Notes under the pieces: generated by a model | What the model saw: only the letters and a program-made list of their open reading frames with translations | The model's database searches: none | Told to the model about the DNA's origin: nothing | Assembly (NCBI GenBank): GCA_963920635.1 | Contig: OY987299.1 | Span: 118,979,373-119,043,372 of the forward strand | DNA length: 64,000 nt | Origin: Pseudeuparius sepicola | Taxonomy: Eukaryota; Arthropoda; Insecta; Coleoptera; Anthribidae | Reading direction: 5' to 3' | Shown: positions 1-11,989 of the stretch, one piece after another | Layout of the letters: the number at the start of each line of letters is the position of its first letter | Position numbering within the stretch: position 1 is the stretch's first letter | Translations under genes and position numbers: made by a program

Positions 1-67
1 TTATGTTAACCTGTCTGTCCTGTCTCCACGTAGCACACTTTTTCCGCTTGGATGGGCCACCCTGTAC

Positions 68-496
68 CACACAAACTTAAAATAAACTTATAGTCGTAGA
101 TAAAACTCTTTAAAAAAAGGCCTGACTGAAGCTACCTGCTTAATAATTTAAAATTTTCGCAATACGATTTTTGATTTGAACTACCTACTTATACGTAATG
201 CCCACGTAATGGGAATTGTAGGATTACTAAAGGTGATGCAGGAAAAATCTGGTTGCAATTATTGGGACTATTAAAGTTACAAATCGTGAATTATAATGGG
301 AAATATTTTGCCTCGTTTAGAATCTATGGCACTGGCATGTCACATGAAACCTGACGGCAGCTGGACACTGACATATAACATAACCTTGTACTAGCCCACT
401 TATGTGGTCTCCTTGGAGTCGACAAAAAACAGACTTCCCCTCAAGGCTTCACTTTTCCTATGTGATAGACTGTGACATGCTGGGTCCCCTTATTTT
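68..496 (+). repeat. Partial copy of a dispersed 1.04-kb TIR element
   Basis: This stretch matches 22222-22696 closely and, in reverse complement, 63253-63730. It starts near the shared words cacaaacttaaaataaac and ends at the shared terminal words gggtccccttatttta. It lacks the outer third seen in the 21678-22720 copy and an internal piece of about 45 bp (around a GCGGCCGC site) that both other copies have, so it is a truncated or older variant. No coding potential is visible. Confidence 0.8.
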
Positions 497-529
497 ATAT
501 GATGTCTATAACTTATAGCGTTGTACGCG

Positions 530-790
530 AGTGTGCAAATCAAGAACTGTTTGTCCGCCCATCCAGCCGGAAAGGCCGTTGTTGTCAGGGGCCGTTTTTA
601 GCCCGGTGATGCATGCATTATTTTAAGTTGTGCCGTTGTGCTCAACAATTTATCCCGCGTTTTCCGGATCCGTACTAAAAACAGTTTAATTTGAGCGGAT
701 CGGCGCATTCCGCGCGGAAACTGGGACGTCCATGCAAATTTAACGGCTTCGATGCGGTCTGGCCGGCTGAAATTTAAATACGCTAAGAAA
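530..790. promoter_or_regulatory. GC-richer unique island, possible conserved noncoding element
   Basis: The base composition changes here to a mixed, CpG-containing, non-repetitive sequence (ccggatccg, gcgcattccgcgcgg, an atgcaaat octamer, ggtctggccggctg) inside AT-rich transposon debris. It has no reading frame of note and no second copy in the window. Such islands are often conserved enhancers in insect gene deserts, but that is inference only. Confidence 0.3.
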
Positions 791-982
791 AAACAAAAGT
801 AGTCTCGCTCGGGTACTGATCCAAATTTGTGGCTGCTGCGGACACAAAGGGTGTTACAGAACTAATTAAGTTGGGAATCAGGAACCTTTGGAACTTAGAA
901 AATACTTATTTTGCTTAACTCCACACACCAAAGCTTTGTTTTTTGCACTCAACGCGCGTTTCGCTAACCACGTTGGCATCAT
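791..982. other. No recognisable feature
   Basis: AT-rich unique sequence; no gene or repeat is apparent. Confidence 0.6.
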
Positions 983-1390
983 CAAGAGATGATTAAGTCT
1001 TAAGTCAAGACTTAAGACTCAATGTACAGCACGGACGTGGTGATTCAACATTTTGACCCATAAAAAGGCTTTTTTCGATCTGCGGCGAGCAACACGCATA
1101 ATTTTAAACTTTCGGTCAATACAAATTTTAATTTATGTAATTAATCACATTTTGAGACAAACATTATTTAAAAACAATGGGAGTTATTAGGCTTATTGCG
1201 CAAATGCTAATAACGGCCATTGTGATAAATCTTTTTAAAAATGTGAGTAATTACTTAGATTAAAATTTGAATCGACCAAAAGTTTAAAATTATGCGTGTT
1301 GCTCGCTACAGATCGAAAAAAGCCATTTTCTGGGTCAAAATATTGAATCACCACGCACGTGCTGTACATTGAGCCTTAATCATCTCCTAA
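983..1390. mobile_element. Fold-back MITE
   Basis: Arms of about 155-175 bp at 983-1155 and 1237-1390 are inverted copies sharing agatgattaag, ctcaatgtacagcac and gagcaacacgcataatttta. The left arm carries an extra 18-bp stretch that forms its own palindrome (gtcttaag / cttaagac, near 997-1018). There is no coding capacity. I could not define a target duplication. Confidence 0.8.
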
Positions 1391-1665
1391 TGTCTAAAAA
1401 TATTAATATCCAATCTTTAAAAAAAAAAATACCTAATATATCACTTTTTTCAATTAGTATGTTCCTTTTACAATACTGCACGAATACGTGTCATTAAAGC
1501 GGCGTGCGGTAATGTGATACTTACCACACTATAAATGTAGATAGAAAACAATCTACCATTATTCGGTTGGTTTCATTTATGTCAAACATGTCTATCTGTG
1601 TAGGGGTACCAACCTATAATAAAAAGAAAGGGAGATTTAAAACAATACAAGTAAATAGATACATA
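1391..1665. other. No recognisable feature
   Basis: AT-rich sequence with poly-A runs; no gene, no repeat that recurs in the window. Confidence 0.5.
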
Positions 1666-1667
1666 TA

Positions 1668-2147
1668 CAGTGACCGGCTGAAAGTTGGACACAAATGAAA
1701 AGCTTTTTTATTATTAATTTCTCAGAAAATTTTATTCTTGATAAAAAGTTGGTGCATCACTTCAAACTCAAAACGCACATATCAAAATTTAAATGCCTCT
1801 TTTTGGATACGAGGTAGATTCGAAAATGTCAAAACAACTCAAGAGTAAAGTACCCTTATTTTTTAAAATACGGTAAAAAGTTACTTACAAAAGTAGTTTG
1901 TAATCAAAGGTGGATGTCAGATTTAAAGTCACAGTCACCTAGTAAAAAAAAAGAAATTTAACTTTTTTATTTTTTTCGATCACCCTGTGTATTACAAAAA
2001 AACAAAATACTGCAAGCGCAACTTATCATCGGATAACACATGAATTTGATAATAAACTTTAATTTTGTTCGATTAGCAGCTAGAAATTTAAATTAATCGA
2101 AATCGAAAAATATTAAATTTTTGTGTCCAACTTTCTGTCGGTCTCTG
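1668..2147. mobile_element. Tc1/mariner-type MITE, 480 bp
   Basis: The ends read CAGTGACCGGCTGAAAGTTG and, in reverse complement on the right, CAGAGACCGACAGAAAGTTG; both continue as gacacaaa. TA dinucleotides flank it at 1666-1667 and 2148-2149, the target duplication typical of Tc1/mariner elements. The interior has no transposase remnant. Similar ends occur on the small element at 35672-35867. Confidence 0.8.
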
Positions 2148-2369
2148 TATTATGTAAAACTATATTTTATTAAACTTTGAAAACACCTAAATTTCATCTG
2201 TATTAGTAATAATGTAAAATTGGCCTTTTCAGGCTAGCGCACGGAAAAAACTTTCCTGATCTCCGATTTTTTCCACGCACAGAATACATGGCTTTAAAAT
2301 AGAAATATACAACAAAGTAAACTAAATTTAAGAAAGTCTACATACTATCTGATCTGAGCATTCAGTTTC

Positions 2370-2710
2370 TTCTGAGCTGAGCTGGGCAAGTATTTATCAT
2401 TACAAATACTTTTTGGTATTTTAATACTTTTCGTTATTTAAATATTCAGTAATTAAATAATATTGCAAAATGACTATATTTGTATTTGACATTTCAAATA
2501 CTCGATCGAATTGTTTAGTATTTAAATACTTTTTTAGGTATTTAAACTTACAAAGTATTTAAAATTCTCTGAAAGTATTTAAATATTTTTGTAATATTTA
2601 AATAGGTATTGCAAAAGTATTTTAAATACTGAAAAGTATTTAAATACTTCTGAAACATATCAATACCTCATAAGTATTTAAACACCTACTGCAAAGATAT
2701 GTTTAAAAAA
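2370..2710. repeat. Low-complexity GTATTTAAATAC repeat, possible hAT end
   Basis: The palindromic word gtatttaaatac and close variants recur about a dozen times. The block opens with gagctgggcaagtattt, which resembles the ends of some insect hAT elements as I remember them. No partner end was found, so the family is uncertain. Confidence 0.5.
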
Positions 2711-3434
2711 TATCTGAACAGTTTCAGGGATATTCAGTCAGGATGTAAAATTTTTTAACCCCAGATGGAAAAATTAATTATTAATGCGAATTTCAAATTA
2801 AAAAAGTTCTATTAAAGGCACTTTCATAGTCAGCTGGTAAGTTCGCACGTCAAGGCTGGGTATGTGTATGGTGGTTGAATTTTGGGCACTATGAGCGACA
2901 GAATTTATGAAAAAAAAACGGTACAAGTTTTCAGTAGAGAATTAAATTTCCTACAAAGTGGTTTAAATTAATTTAAAAAATAAATGTGTACAAAAAATTT
3001 TGGGCATAATAAATGAGACTGGAGGGCATAAGTGGCGCCCCCTGGCGGTTACGAATATTGCACTATAATATAATAATTACGTGAGATATATGAACGCGAG
3101 CAAATAATAATAAGAGATCACCCGTCCACGAACCGACTACGCGCGGCGTTGCGTGACTGTACCGATCGCTCAACCTGTATGTACGGCACCTTCTGACAGA
3201 AAAACCAAACTGCTGCTTCTTGTGCAGCCTACACAACAAATCTATTGATATTCAAATTTACTAAAATATGTATACTGAAGAATTGCGCTTCTATAGGAAA
3301 CAATTTCGCAATGTGTACGAAAAGTTAAATGAGCCTTTATCGGCCGGGTTTTGAATATTTGGTCACTTTTGACGGGCGATTTCTCCGCGTCTGACGCTTG
3401 ATGTTTACATCTCGCCAAGGCCTACTTATTGAAA
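2711..3434. other. Gene-free stretch
   Basis: AT-rich unique sequence. A short GC-richer part around 3020-3230 holds words such as ggagggcataagtggcgccc and ccgactacgcgcggcg. No reading frame or RNA gene can be supported. Confidence 0.5.
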
Positions 3435-3471
3435 AAATCGTACAATAATGGGCTACATTATTGTACGATTT
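3435..3471. repeat. Perfect 16-bp hairpin
   Basis: The arms aaatcgtacaataatg (3435-3450) and cattattgtacgattt (3456-3471) are exact reverse complements around a 5-nt loop. No flanking element is visible. Confidence 0.85.
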
Positions 3472-3904
3472 CTGTGCTTTTAATGACGATTTTGGGACAT
3501 TTTAATGCCGATTTCGAGAAAAATATATTGTCCTACGGGCACTTCATATAGAGATTTGAGCAAAAAGAAAAAATAAGGGTCACTATTTTTCGAGTAGGTA
3601 ATACTGATTATTAACGCAAGTTTTGAAAAGAATGGACACTGCGTAAGGATGTTCACAAAAAAAATCTGGTAAACGCCATAAATACAGCCTCCAAATTAAA
3701 TCCGTGAAACAAAAAAAGTAAACAATATATTTTGCATTTATTTCCGTGAGAATTTTATTTACTGCGGGGTTTTATAATTATTGATACGTGTTTCTGTAGA
3801 ATTACATCTATCATTTTGGTTACCACTGGAACTGAGTGAACATACCCATCCTGTACAATCTGACCAGACAAATACGAATGCGTGATATTCACGGTTAAGC
3901 TACA

Positions 3905-3935
3905 AGCACAGAAAATATACTATATTTTCTGTGCT
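3905..3935. repeat. Perfect 15-bp near-palindrome
   Basis: agcacagaaaatata (3905-3919) is followed, after a single base, by its exact reverse complement (3921-3935). Confidence 0.85.
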
Positions 3936-3949
3936 ACAAGCTATTCAAG

Positions 3950-4175
3950 TCCATGTAGGCAGATTGAACACCGATCGGACCGAGCGGTCTCTCCCGATGC
4001 CGATCTGGAGTCATTACATTAGTCTTGCTGTCAATTAGACAGTTCGCTGCCCACAAACACTTCACCGGTGGAAAAGTTAATCGCTCCAACAGCCGCGGGA
4101 TTGAATAAATTGATGGCGGACCGGAGTTACGACGTCGCGAGAAATATATATCTCCGAGGTGAGGTGGTACTGAAA
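3950..4175. promoter_or_regulatory. GC-richer unique island with homeodomain-like core words
   Basis: Non-repetitive, CpG-bearing sequence holding gtcaattagac, gttaatcgctcc, caccggtg and gacgtcgcg. Short frames on both strands cross it, but none looks like a protein family. An enhancer-like conserved element is one explanation; this cannot be tested from one sequence. Confidence 0.3.
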
Positions 4176-4558
4176 GAATTCGCGATTTGCAATGCTGAAT
4201 ATCTATCTGTGTTGTTTTATTTTCGTCTGGCAGAAACATGTAGGTATCGAGTATGAGTTATTGCGTGCGAAGGGGAGGGTCGCGTTTAATTTTATTTCTT
4301 GGTAATTGAACGTAGGTATCTAAAAACAAGTAAAATCTTGTAGTCATCTTTCGAATCGCCACGAATATTCATTAGAATTAGAATTAGAGAAATAAATCTG
4401 GTGGACCGACCAGTAAATTATATTATTCCTTATATTCGTGGACTATCAGATAAGCTAAAATAGATTAAATTTCTGTTTATTATTATTCGCCTGCAACAGC
4501 TGCCGCCCGGCGCACCTGCTGAAGAGGTTAAAAAGAGGGGCAAGGTGAAAAGTGAAGT

Positions 4559-4832
4559 GCAAAGATATTTACTAATGCTTTCAAAAAAATGCTCGAAATA
4601 TGCATTACATAATAATAGTATCAATGATTCAATGAAGACATTTTTTTATGTTGTCAACCATCTTAGACTCGATATAATACCAACTAAATCAGTAAAACAG
4701 TAAGTACCTACTCATCTGGTCTAGAAGATAGAAGAAATTTATTGAAGCCGGCAAAGATATTTACTAGGGTTTTTAAAAAAATCATCTAGATATGCATAAC
4801 ATCAATGATTCAAAGAGGAAATTTTTTATGTT
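4559..4832 (+). repeat. Diverged direct repeat, about 85-90 bp
   Basis: The segment beginning caaagatatttacta near 4559 recurs near 4752. Both copies run through atatgcat, atcaatgattcaa and tttttttatgtt. About 100 bp of other sequence separates them. Confidence 0.65.
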
Positions 4833-5498
4833 CTGTTATGTTTTGTTATTTGGAATATAACGTCTTAGTAGCGCCGCTACTTTGAAGCTCTCAAACCGAC
4901 TTAGGCATAAGGCTGCAGAAATATAATATATACAGATCGTCTCCTAAAATATTATGATTGTAGTTCTTTTTTTGAAAATGAATTGTCGCGATATCTGCCA
5001 AAATAATAAAGCTGCTAAACTGAAATTTGGCACTGTTATGTTTTTGTCGATGTAGAATAAGTTGAAGATGTCAATATCTACGTATTTCACAGAGACCACT
5101 ACTTGCGCTACTTTTGGGAATTGGCAAAACATGCCTCAAAACACCTGTTAACTCCAATATTCGAAACATAAAATTTTCACCTACCCTTCTCAATTGTTAC
5201 AGGTCAAGGGTACCATTTAAAGTGAGATTGACGGATTGAAACTCGGCAAAATTTCGACACCCTATTTCAATAAAACGAATGTTGTTTTGTTGCCAATGTA
5301 TATTTGGCATTTTTTTCTTTATTCTGAATGTACAGGGTTGATCTCTAACATCTGTAGGTGAAAGTTTTATGTTTCGCATGTTGGAGATAACAGATTTTTT
5401 GGAGCACGGTTTTCTGATTTCAACGCAAACTGTTAATTTTATCATTATGAGAAAAGTATACACTTTTGTCGGCAAATTAAAAGGTGGACTAAAAGTAA
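4833..5498. other. Gene-free stretch
   Basis: AT-rich sequence. The small reading frames on the minus strand here have no recognisable motif and look like chance frames. Confidence 0.5.
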
Positions 5499-5538
5499 GC
5501 TAAGTGGAATAGCTATTTTATTTCCTATTCCACTTAGC
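5499..5538. repeat. 14-bp hairpin beside the ribozyme
   Basis: gctaagtggaatag (5499-5512) pairs exactly with 5525-5538. It ends about 10 bp before the hammerhead and may belong to the same repeat. Confidence 0.75.
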
Positions 5539-5548
5539 CAACGTAACT

Positions 5549-5641
5549 GGGTCTTTCGGTGAGGTGCGCTACGTCTGCCTGATGAGGGGCAACAAGCCCG
5601 AAACAGGTACCTGTCGTGGTCTGCACACCTCCGAAAGACCC
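5549..5641 (+). ncRNA. Type-I hammerhead ribozyme
   Basis: The conserved core is present in the right order: CTGATGA (5579-5585), a G/C stem II (gggc-aacaa-gccc, 5587-5599), GAAA (5600-5603), then the self-complementary acaggtacctgt forming stem III, and C5615 as the expected nucleotide 5' of the cleavage site. Stem I is long and open-ended. gggtctttcgg (5549-5559) pairs with ccgaaagaccc (5631-5641), and gaggtgcgc pairs with gcacacctc. A short proximal helix and an internal loop lie next to the core, where stem I normally contacts loop II. Stem III is only about 4 bp with a 4-nt loop, as in animal hammerheads thought to act as dimers. Such ribozymes occur in Penelope-like retroelements, retrozymes and tandem repeats. 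I see no second copy or reverse transcriptase here. Confidence 0.85.
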
Positions 5642-5886
5642 ATACATAATTTCCATTAGATATTGGAAACTAGTTTGGTGTTGCCAATTACCAAGGCATT
5701 TTGTCCCATATGCCACGAGCCATTTCTTTTAAAATTATAATGGGGACACTAAATATTCATTTTGATTTCATAACTGACCCAATTCCTTTCGGTGCAAATT
5801 CCACACCTCGCTTTCCACGATAACATCAAGCCCAAGACTTCTTCAACCAACCCTAATCGGGGGAAGGTGTTTAGGACTCCCATCTA

Positions 5887-6805
5887 CAGTGTCCGCCAAA
5901 AAGTCTGCACCATAGGGGAAAAATTTTTAATAAATAACTTACGGAAAATTTCTTTGCGGCATCAGGTTTTGCTAGCTCTAGAACCAAAATTGACATAATC
6001 AAATGTTGTGACGTAGTCTTTTTTATATGTCAAATTTGACATTAATGAAAAAATGTCCGAAAAATAGGCTTATTTAACCGAATTTCGAAAAAAGTCATAA
6101 GAAAAATATGTTTCTTTCGCAATTTTATACCCCTGTGCAAAATTTCAAGAGCCTACTACGATTTTCATATTTTGCCCTTTGTTGCCCTTTTCCGTATTTG
6201 TTAATCGATAAAAGTCGATCCTATGTAATTTAAAACACTTATTGACTGAATACATACTGCACAATACTTAGTTTATGGTCTAAATATCCTTCTTTTCCCC
6301 TTTTTTTTGCAAAAAAAATAAAATGAGGGCTTGTTGAAGAAGCACGCTTGGTGCAAAACTGATCTCATTTTTACAGATAAACACATAAATTCGATTTACA
6401 AACTTCTTTCTATAGTAAATGGTTGTAAAAACACACAAATATTTCTGTCATGCTGATCTGATCAGAAATATCTAGAACATTTAAAATATGTCCAATAATA
6501 TCCAACAAAGGGCAAAATATGAAAATCATAGTAGCCTCTTGAAATTTTGCATAGGGGTATAAAATTGCGAAAGAAACAAACATATTTTTCTTATGACTTT
6601 TTCGAAATTCGGTTAAATAAGCCCATTTTTCGGACATTTTTTTCATTAATGTCAAATTTGACATATAAAAGAGACTACGTCGCAACATTTCATTATGTCA
6701 ATTTTTGGTTCTAGAGCAAGCAAAACCTGATTCCGCAAACAAATTTTCCGTAAGTTATTTATTAAAAATTTTTCCCATATGGTGCAGACTTTTTGGCGGG
6801 CACTG
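5887..6805. mobile_element. Tc1/mariner-type fold-back element, 919 bp
   Basis: Arms of about 300 bp (5887-6184 and 6508-6805) are inverted copies. The ends are CAGTGTCCGCCAAAAAGTC and CAGTGCCCGCCAAAAAGTC, flanked by TA at 5885-5886 and 6806-6807. The central third is unique and AT-rich. No transposase is encoded. Confidence 0.85.
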
Positions 6806-6929
6806 TACATATATCTATGTTTCCTTCAGGTCAGCCGTCAGTGCTGGATTTCCTTTTCTTCAGTAAAAAGAAACAGGTACCCGGTTAAAATCTTACATTC
6901 CAGATCTTCCATCCACACCGTCCGGCTTA

Positions 6930-7250
6930 TTTCACTCCGCGTTTTTCCCCAGCCTCCAGCCTCCCCCGCCTAATCCGGCAGCCCCGGCCGGATAGGGGGG
7001 CTCCAAGTGCCCGGAGCGGGTCTTCAAACTGGGAGGGGGCCCTTTGAATGCGCGCCTATTAGGCGTCGAGGGCCCTTCGACCCCTTAAGGCACGCGGGCA
7101 GACCTGGAGGGAAAAAGTCGCAAGGCCGAAGGTGAAAAGCCGCTTTGGGGGCTTTGGAGCGGTGAATATGTCGCGAGGAAGGCAAGGGGGAGACGATTCG
7201 ACCAGTGGAATTACTGGAGATCATATTTGCATCACAAAATATAAAACCCA
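6930..7250 (+). repeat. GC-rich repeat with TATA-like box, copy 1
   Basis: This GC-rich block is a diverged direct copy of 11990-12360. Shared words include gcagccccggccggata, ccaagtgcccggagcggg, gcgcctattaggcg and cgattcgacca. Both copies change from GC-rich to AT-rich sequence at a TATA-like box (aaaatataaaa), as a promoter might. The open frames across it follow from the lack of AT-rich stops. It could be a retroelement 5' end or a duplicated promoter. Confidence 0.6.
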
Positions 7251-8125
7251 GTAAGAGTGATCTTGCCTAGGCATTTACTGCCTGTCTTACCGACGGGTCA
7301 GAATCTTGTATACTATCCCAATCAACCTTGGTTCTAATGATGATGGCCAAGAGCGCTGGACAAATTGTGGATTCACGGTATTGCTACTTAATAGCTTAAT
7401 CAGTGTGAACACAGGAATGCTGTCCGATGAGGGTGTAGTCCCCGCACCCGCGGACTACACTCCGAACGTTTGAATATATAGTTCGGTGGAACTACACTAA
7501 TTATATTGTCATGATGTAATCAGAACGCTCTCTCTCTCAACAAGAGGCAACCTTCTTACTTTACGGGTTCTCATAGCGACTTCACTTAGAAGAGGGCACA
7601 TAAATAGAGGCCAATTGACTGGCATCAGCTGGGCCGTTGAGTGAAGCCAAAACCAGTTTACGATGAAAAACTCTACGTGATTTTGTTTGCACTTACCGAT
7701 TCGTTAAATTAAATTGAAGCTCCTTTTATTTCAGGTAAATTTTGAAAGCCACACTCGGATGACCCATATGACATATTAGTGCCATGATGCGGCACCGTCG
7801 CAATGATAAAGGCCCGCCAGCTGGCGACGCGAAACGTCACTACGTCATCACAGCGTGGTAGCTTTTGTAGTTGTTTACGTTTACCTACTTGTCTGGCGAT
7901 TTTCCTGTTTTAAAAGACGTTTGTTGTGTTTATTGTCTTTTTGGACTGTGTTTTTTTTTTAGTAATACAGGACGTGGAGTTTTATTAATAAGGTGGTAAA
8001 ACAGCAGTGATTTAGAATAAAGAAAATTCAATTTTAGTTTATATAGTTCGGCAGCCACGGGGGTAAACCCAAAAATATGGGACGAAGTTTTTTTCAAAAC
8101 GGATCTCTCTAGGACGCCTAGTTTT
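7251..8125. other. Gene-free stretch with two adjacent hairpins
   Basis: gtgtagtcc (7433-7441) pairs with ggactacac (7452-7460), and ccgaac just after it pairs with gttcgg about 13 nt downstream. A CpG-bearing patch at 7780-7870 (gcggcaccgtcgc, ggcgacgcgaaacgtc) is unique. No gene is supported. Confidence 0.5.
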
Positions 8126-10496
8126 GATATCCAAGTGATGACAAACTGTCATCCTTGAGCAATTTGAGATACAGGGTATCCTTTTAATACGTACCATGTG
8201 ACCACGTATATTTTTACACCCCCTTATTTTATATATTTTGGAGGTTAGGAAAAAAAGTTTCAGATACAAGTTGTAGAAGCCAAAGCAAGCTTTTTTCAAC
8301 GTTTATTTATTTTTATACAGGGTGTTCAGAAAAGCGGTGCCAAACCAAACTTTTGTTTCTTTAAATCGAATACCCTTCATATTTTTAGATATTTGAAATC
8401 TGCTCATTGTCACAATTTCAATGATGTATACACATGTAATAATATGTTTGTTTCAAGGGTTTGTAAAGTATTCGACCTTGAAACTTTCAATTTTGCACTT
8501 TTGATGTTTATTTTTCGAAAATAAACCTGGCGGGTATCGTTTTTATTTTGTAATTACTTTATTAAAACAGTTATAAAAAAACGAAAGACAACTTTTTCTG
8601 CTCTACATGCTTTTTATAGGCATTTTAATATACAGGGTGCGATGACAGATTCCTCTCGAGAAGTTATGAAGATTTAGTGAAGCGGCCCCATGTGGAGCTA
8701 TGATCCCTCAAAAGGGCTCCACGAAGGCAATTTTTCTTAACTTCAGAGCCGTTTAACTCATCGCCCTCAAATTTTGTACACACTACACACTCAATAATAC
8801 CCACTAATCACCTTTAAACCTGGTATACAAAGTGTCTGTTTTTTAGGTGACTCATTACTATTCATTTTAACACCAACCCATCCGTAATTGAACATCAGCA
8901 GCCCAGGTATCATTCTGTTCCACACATGTTTGTAAAATAGATAGCTTCCTTCATTGCTTTTTCGTATTCTTGTCTTCCACGGCTCTGAACGATCGCCATC
9001 GTTGAAGATTTTTTTATTTTTTCTAAATCGCATTTTTGTCCACAGTACAAACCTGCTTGATCTCTAAAATTAAAGTTTGTCACTTTTGAACGCCGCGCCG
9101 CTGCATTTTTACAGTTGGAGTTCCAATATTGGTAACAATATTCTCCGGAGATAAGCATGTTTTTAAGTGGCTTTTGGAAATATATGTGGATTCTATGACA
9201 AAATTAAAAAAATCCTTACTATCAGTGAGTGGTCGTTTCTTGCAATTCTCTAAACATGTTGTTCTCGTAAACGTTACTACGATTGAAATTGTTTTTATAC
9301 GCTGAATACCATAGCAACTGAAAGACTCATTTTTTTCACAACCATATTTTCACTCAAAAAAGCACTTCTTATCACTCACGTCTAATAACCTTTTATTAAA
9401 ATTTAAAATCTGAGAAACAAAACACTATTATAGTTGTGCCACAAGACACGATTAGGCTGTTTTATTACGTTTTTGAGAATTGATGAAATTCCAAATCAGT
9501 TAAGTACGTTAATTCCCGAATAAACAACTAGACGCGAGCTGTTTTCCCAAGGCCTCCTACTACACTCCCGCACAGTTTGCTGTTGCAACCTGTGCACAAT
9601 AACATTCCCGCACTGGTTGCTAAAATGATATTATACACAATGACTTACATTTCTCAATTAAAAACGAACGTACAATGCTATGAGGTAATTTCTTTAGAGT
9701 CTTATAAAAAAAGCGCGTTTTTTGTTTCTTAATATAAATATAATAAATTAAAAAAGCATTCTTCTTAAGCACTAAAATTAAATTATAGTAAACGCAAACT
9801 GAGAAGGTGAGTTTTGGAAAGGGGTTGAGGGGCTAGTAATATAATACAGGAAATAAATAAATGTTTAACAACCAATAAAAGGGTTTTATACATAGGCCTA
9901 ATTGCTATTAGTCCTTCCCCATAATTCTCATCTCATTTCTGGATATTATAATATACCGAGTATAGAGAATGCTATTAAATTAAGTACATTAGATTACACT
10001 AAAGTAAAAATCGTAGTTTTTTTTATTGTAGTAATGCCCATATTGGTGGTGAAATGAACCTATAATTACACACAATTAGGAAAAATTGCGTAATTTAATG
10101 TACAACTTTGAGCTTAGACAAAATGCTCATTTGGCTGCAGAGTGGACAGAGCATCAAATTTAAGACGCCCTGTACCTGTCATGTAGCTTTATCTCTAAAC
10201 ATACCCATTTTTATAATATTATTTGTTTTTTAACTTAGATACGAAATGTTCTAATACAGAGGAATTCATGAATATTTTAAATTCATAAAACATGTTTTTA
10301 AAACACCTTGTATATTAAAGATAACTGTAAAGTAAATAATTTATACAATAATATAATATTAACAATAATTTTACAGCTAAATAGTAAGATTTAGAGAAGA
10401 AATTCCATATATTATCTAATATTTACTGTCTAATATTTGAGATACCCTGTATATCAAATTGCTCAATGACGCCAGCGTGTCATCAGTCGGATATGG
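8125..10496. mobile_element. Composite fold-back region bounded by short inverted repeats
   Basis: The words gagcaatttgagatacaggg (from about 8155) and, in reverse complement, gagcaatttgatatacaggg (10446-10465) are inverted partners, with weaker matching around them (8125-8180 and 10438-10496). Inside are further TACAGGGTG-type ends in direct orientation near 8318 and 8633, so it looks like a mosaic of decayed elements. No coding remnant was recognised in 8300-10430. Confidence 0.5.
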
Positions 10497-11985
10497 TTAA
10501 TAGACATACAAATCTGCAAGAATCCGTTAAAAAAGTACTTCATCCCAAATTTCGCACTTCAGGCAAAAAAAAACCAGTTCCGATGCCGGACTAATAGGTA
10601 AGGTTGTGTCTATAGTTTCGGACTTATTTAAATCGTGCCTTGGACGTGTTCCGTTCCCAACTGCAAGAGAAACTAGAAACGCGATCCTAAAGTATCCGCT
10701 TTTTCCTTCCCTAAAGACCTCATTTTAAGGGAAAAGTGGATTAAGGCCATCACAAGAGATTTTGTTCCTACACAGTCTTCCAGGGTAAAAGTGGTTTTAG
10801 TATGGACTGTTTGGAGAGTTTTATGCCTAACAATTTTACCTGATTAAACGTAAGCACCTTAAAATCAGCAAGTTTTATGGTTTTAGTGGAATTTAGTTGT
10901 ATCTAGGCACGCAAATAAGAAATAATTGGCATTTACGAAAATCTTACGCACCAAAAGCCCTTGAAAATGTGACTTTCAGTCTCGTAGATTATTATCCGTG
11001 TTGTAAAACCATGAGCTATAGATGTAAACAATCATTTTAAAGAGTTTTTACCAAATTTACCAAGTTGACATCTTGAAATTTGAATTTGGCGCCTCCCTTA
11101 GATGACTCATCGCTTTCAGCTGCCGATGGAGCTGCATATGTGGGTAATCTGTGGTGTCATGCGCTTTTCGGGCTATGCCATCGCCATCTATGGTGCTGGT
11201 GTCATAAGAATTTGCCCCTTCTATCGTACTTGTAAGAAATCTGTAACTCTCCTAGCGTGTAAGAAAGTGACAAATACTTGCACAGTTTTAAGGTGTTGCT
11301 GCTGCTGCTTTCATCGTTTATGGCGTTAAGTTAACAGTCCATGTATTATATTTTTTCTTGAGTTTTAATTCACAAAAACATATAAATTAACAACCTGATA
11401 CATGTCATTTTAACGTTATAGCTTTCGATTAATTATACATTTTAGAAAACAACTAGGTATACAGCCTATTAACAATACATCATAGCCATCTATGAGGCGT
11501 TGCCGACAGAACTTACAGATTTCTGTATACGCCAGGGGAAGCCTCTCTGCAGCTCTAGTGTCAACTAAAGTTATAAAGAGAGTGCCACTAGCGGTCAACA
11601 ATATAGTTTTGAGTGTAACTGGTAGTAACTTTCTCGTGTAATTTAAAAACTATGTATTACGTATGTGTGCGACAACTCGCGAAAACTTCTCAAGAAAATG
11701 CAAGTGATAGTGGTGCTAATAAAGCATTTTCTCAGTGTTTCAAGTGTTATAACACTTGCCATGTGAAGAATCAAACGTGACAACCCGGATACTGCCAATA
11801 AAGATAAGTATCTCTTATTTCTTCAGGTTAACTTTCAACAATAACGTTGAACAATGACAGTTAAATGAGGCAATCAGGTGCGTCGATTTACTCGGGTGCT
11901 AAGGTTGATTTTTTACATCGTGACTGAACCACCCTCTACCTACATATAGTAAAAACCTTATTTTCCGAAACTTTCGTCTAGACCG
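10497..11985. other. Gene-free stretch
   Basis: Mixed unique sequence. A 75-codon frame at 11102-11329 runs through a short gctgctgctgct tract and has no domain signature. I see no transposon ends. Confidence 0.5.
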
Positions 11986-11989
11986 TCCG

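Noticed and set aside
7420..7490. Second hammerhead ribozyme near the 7433-7460 hairpin
   Set aside because: The core would read CCGATGA and GAAC instead of CTGATGA and GAAA, and the following stem does not place a cleavage site correctly.
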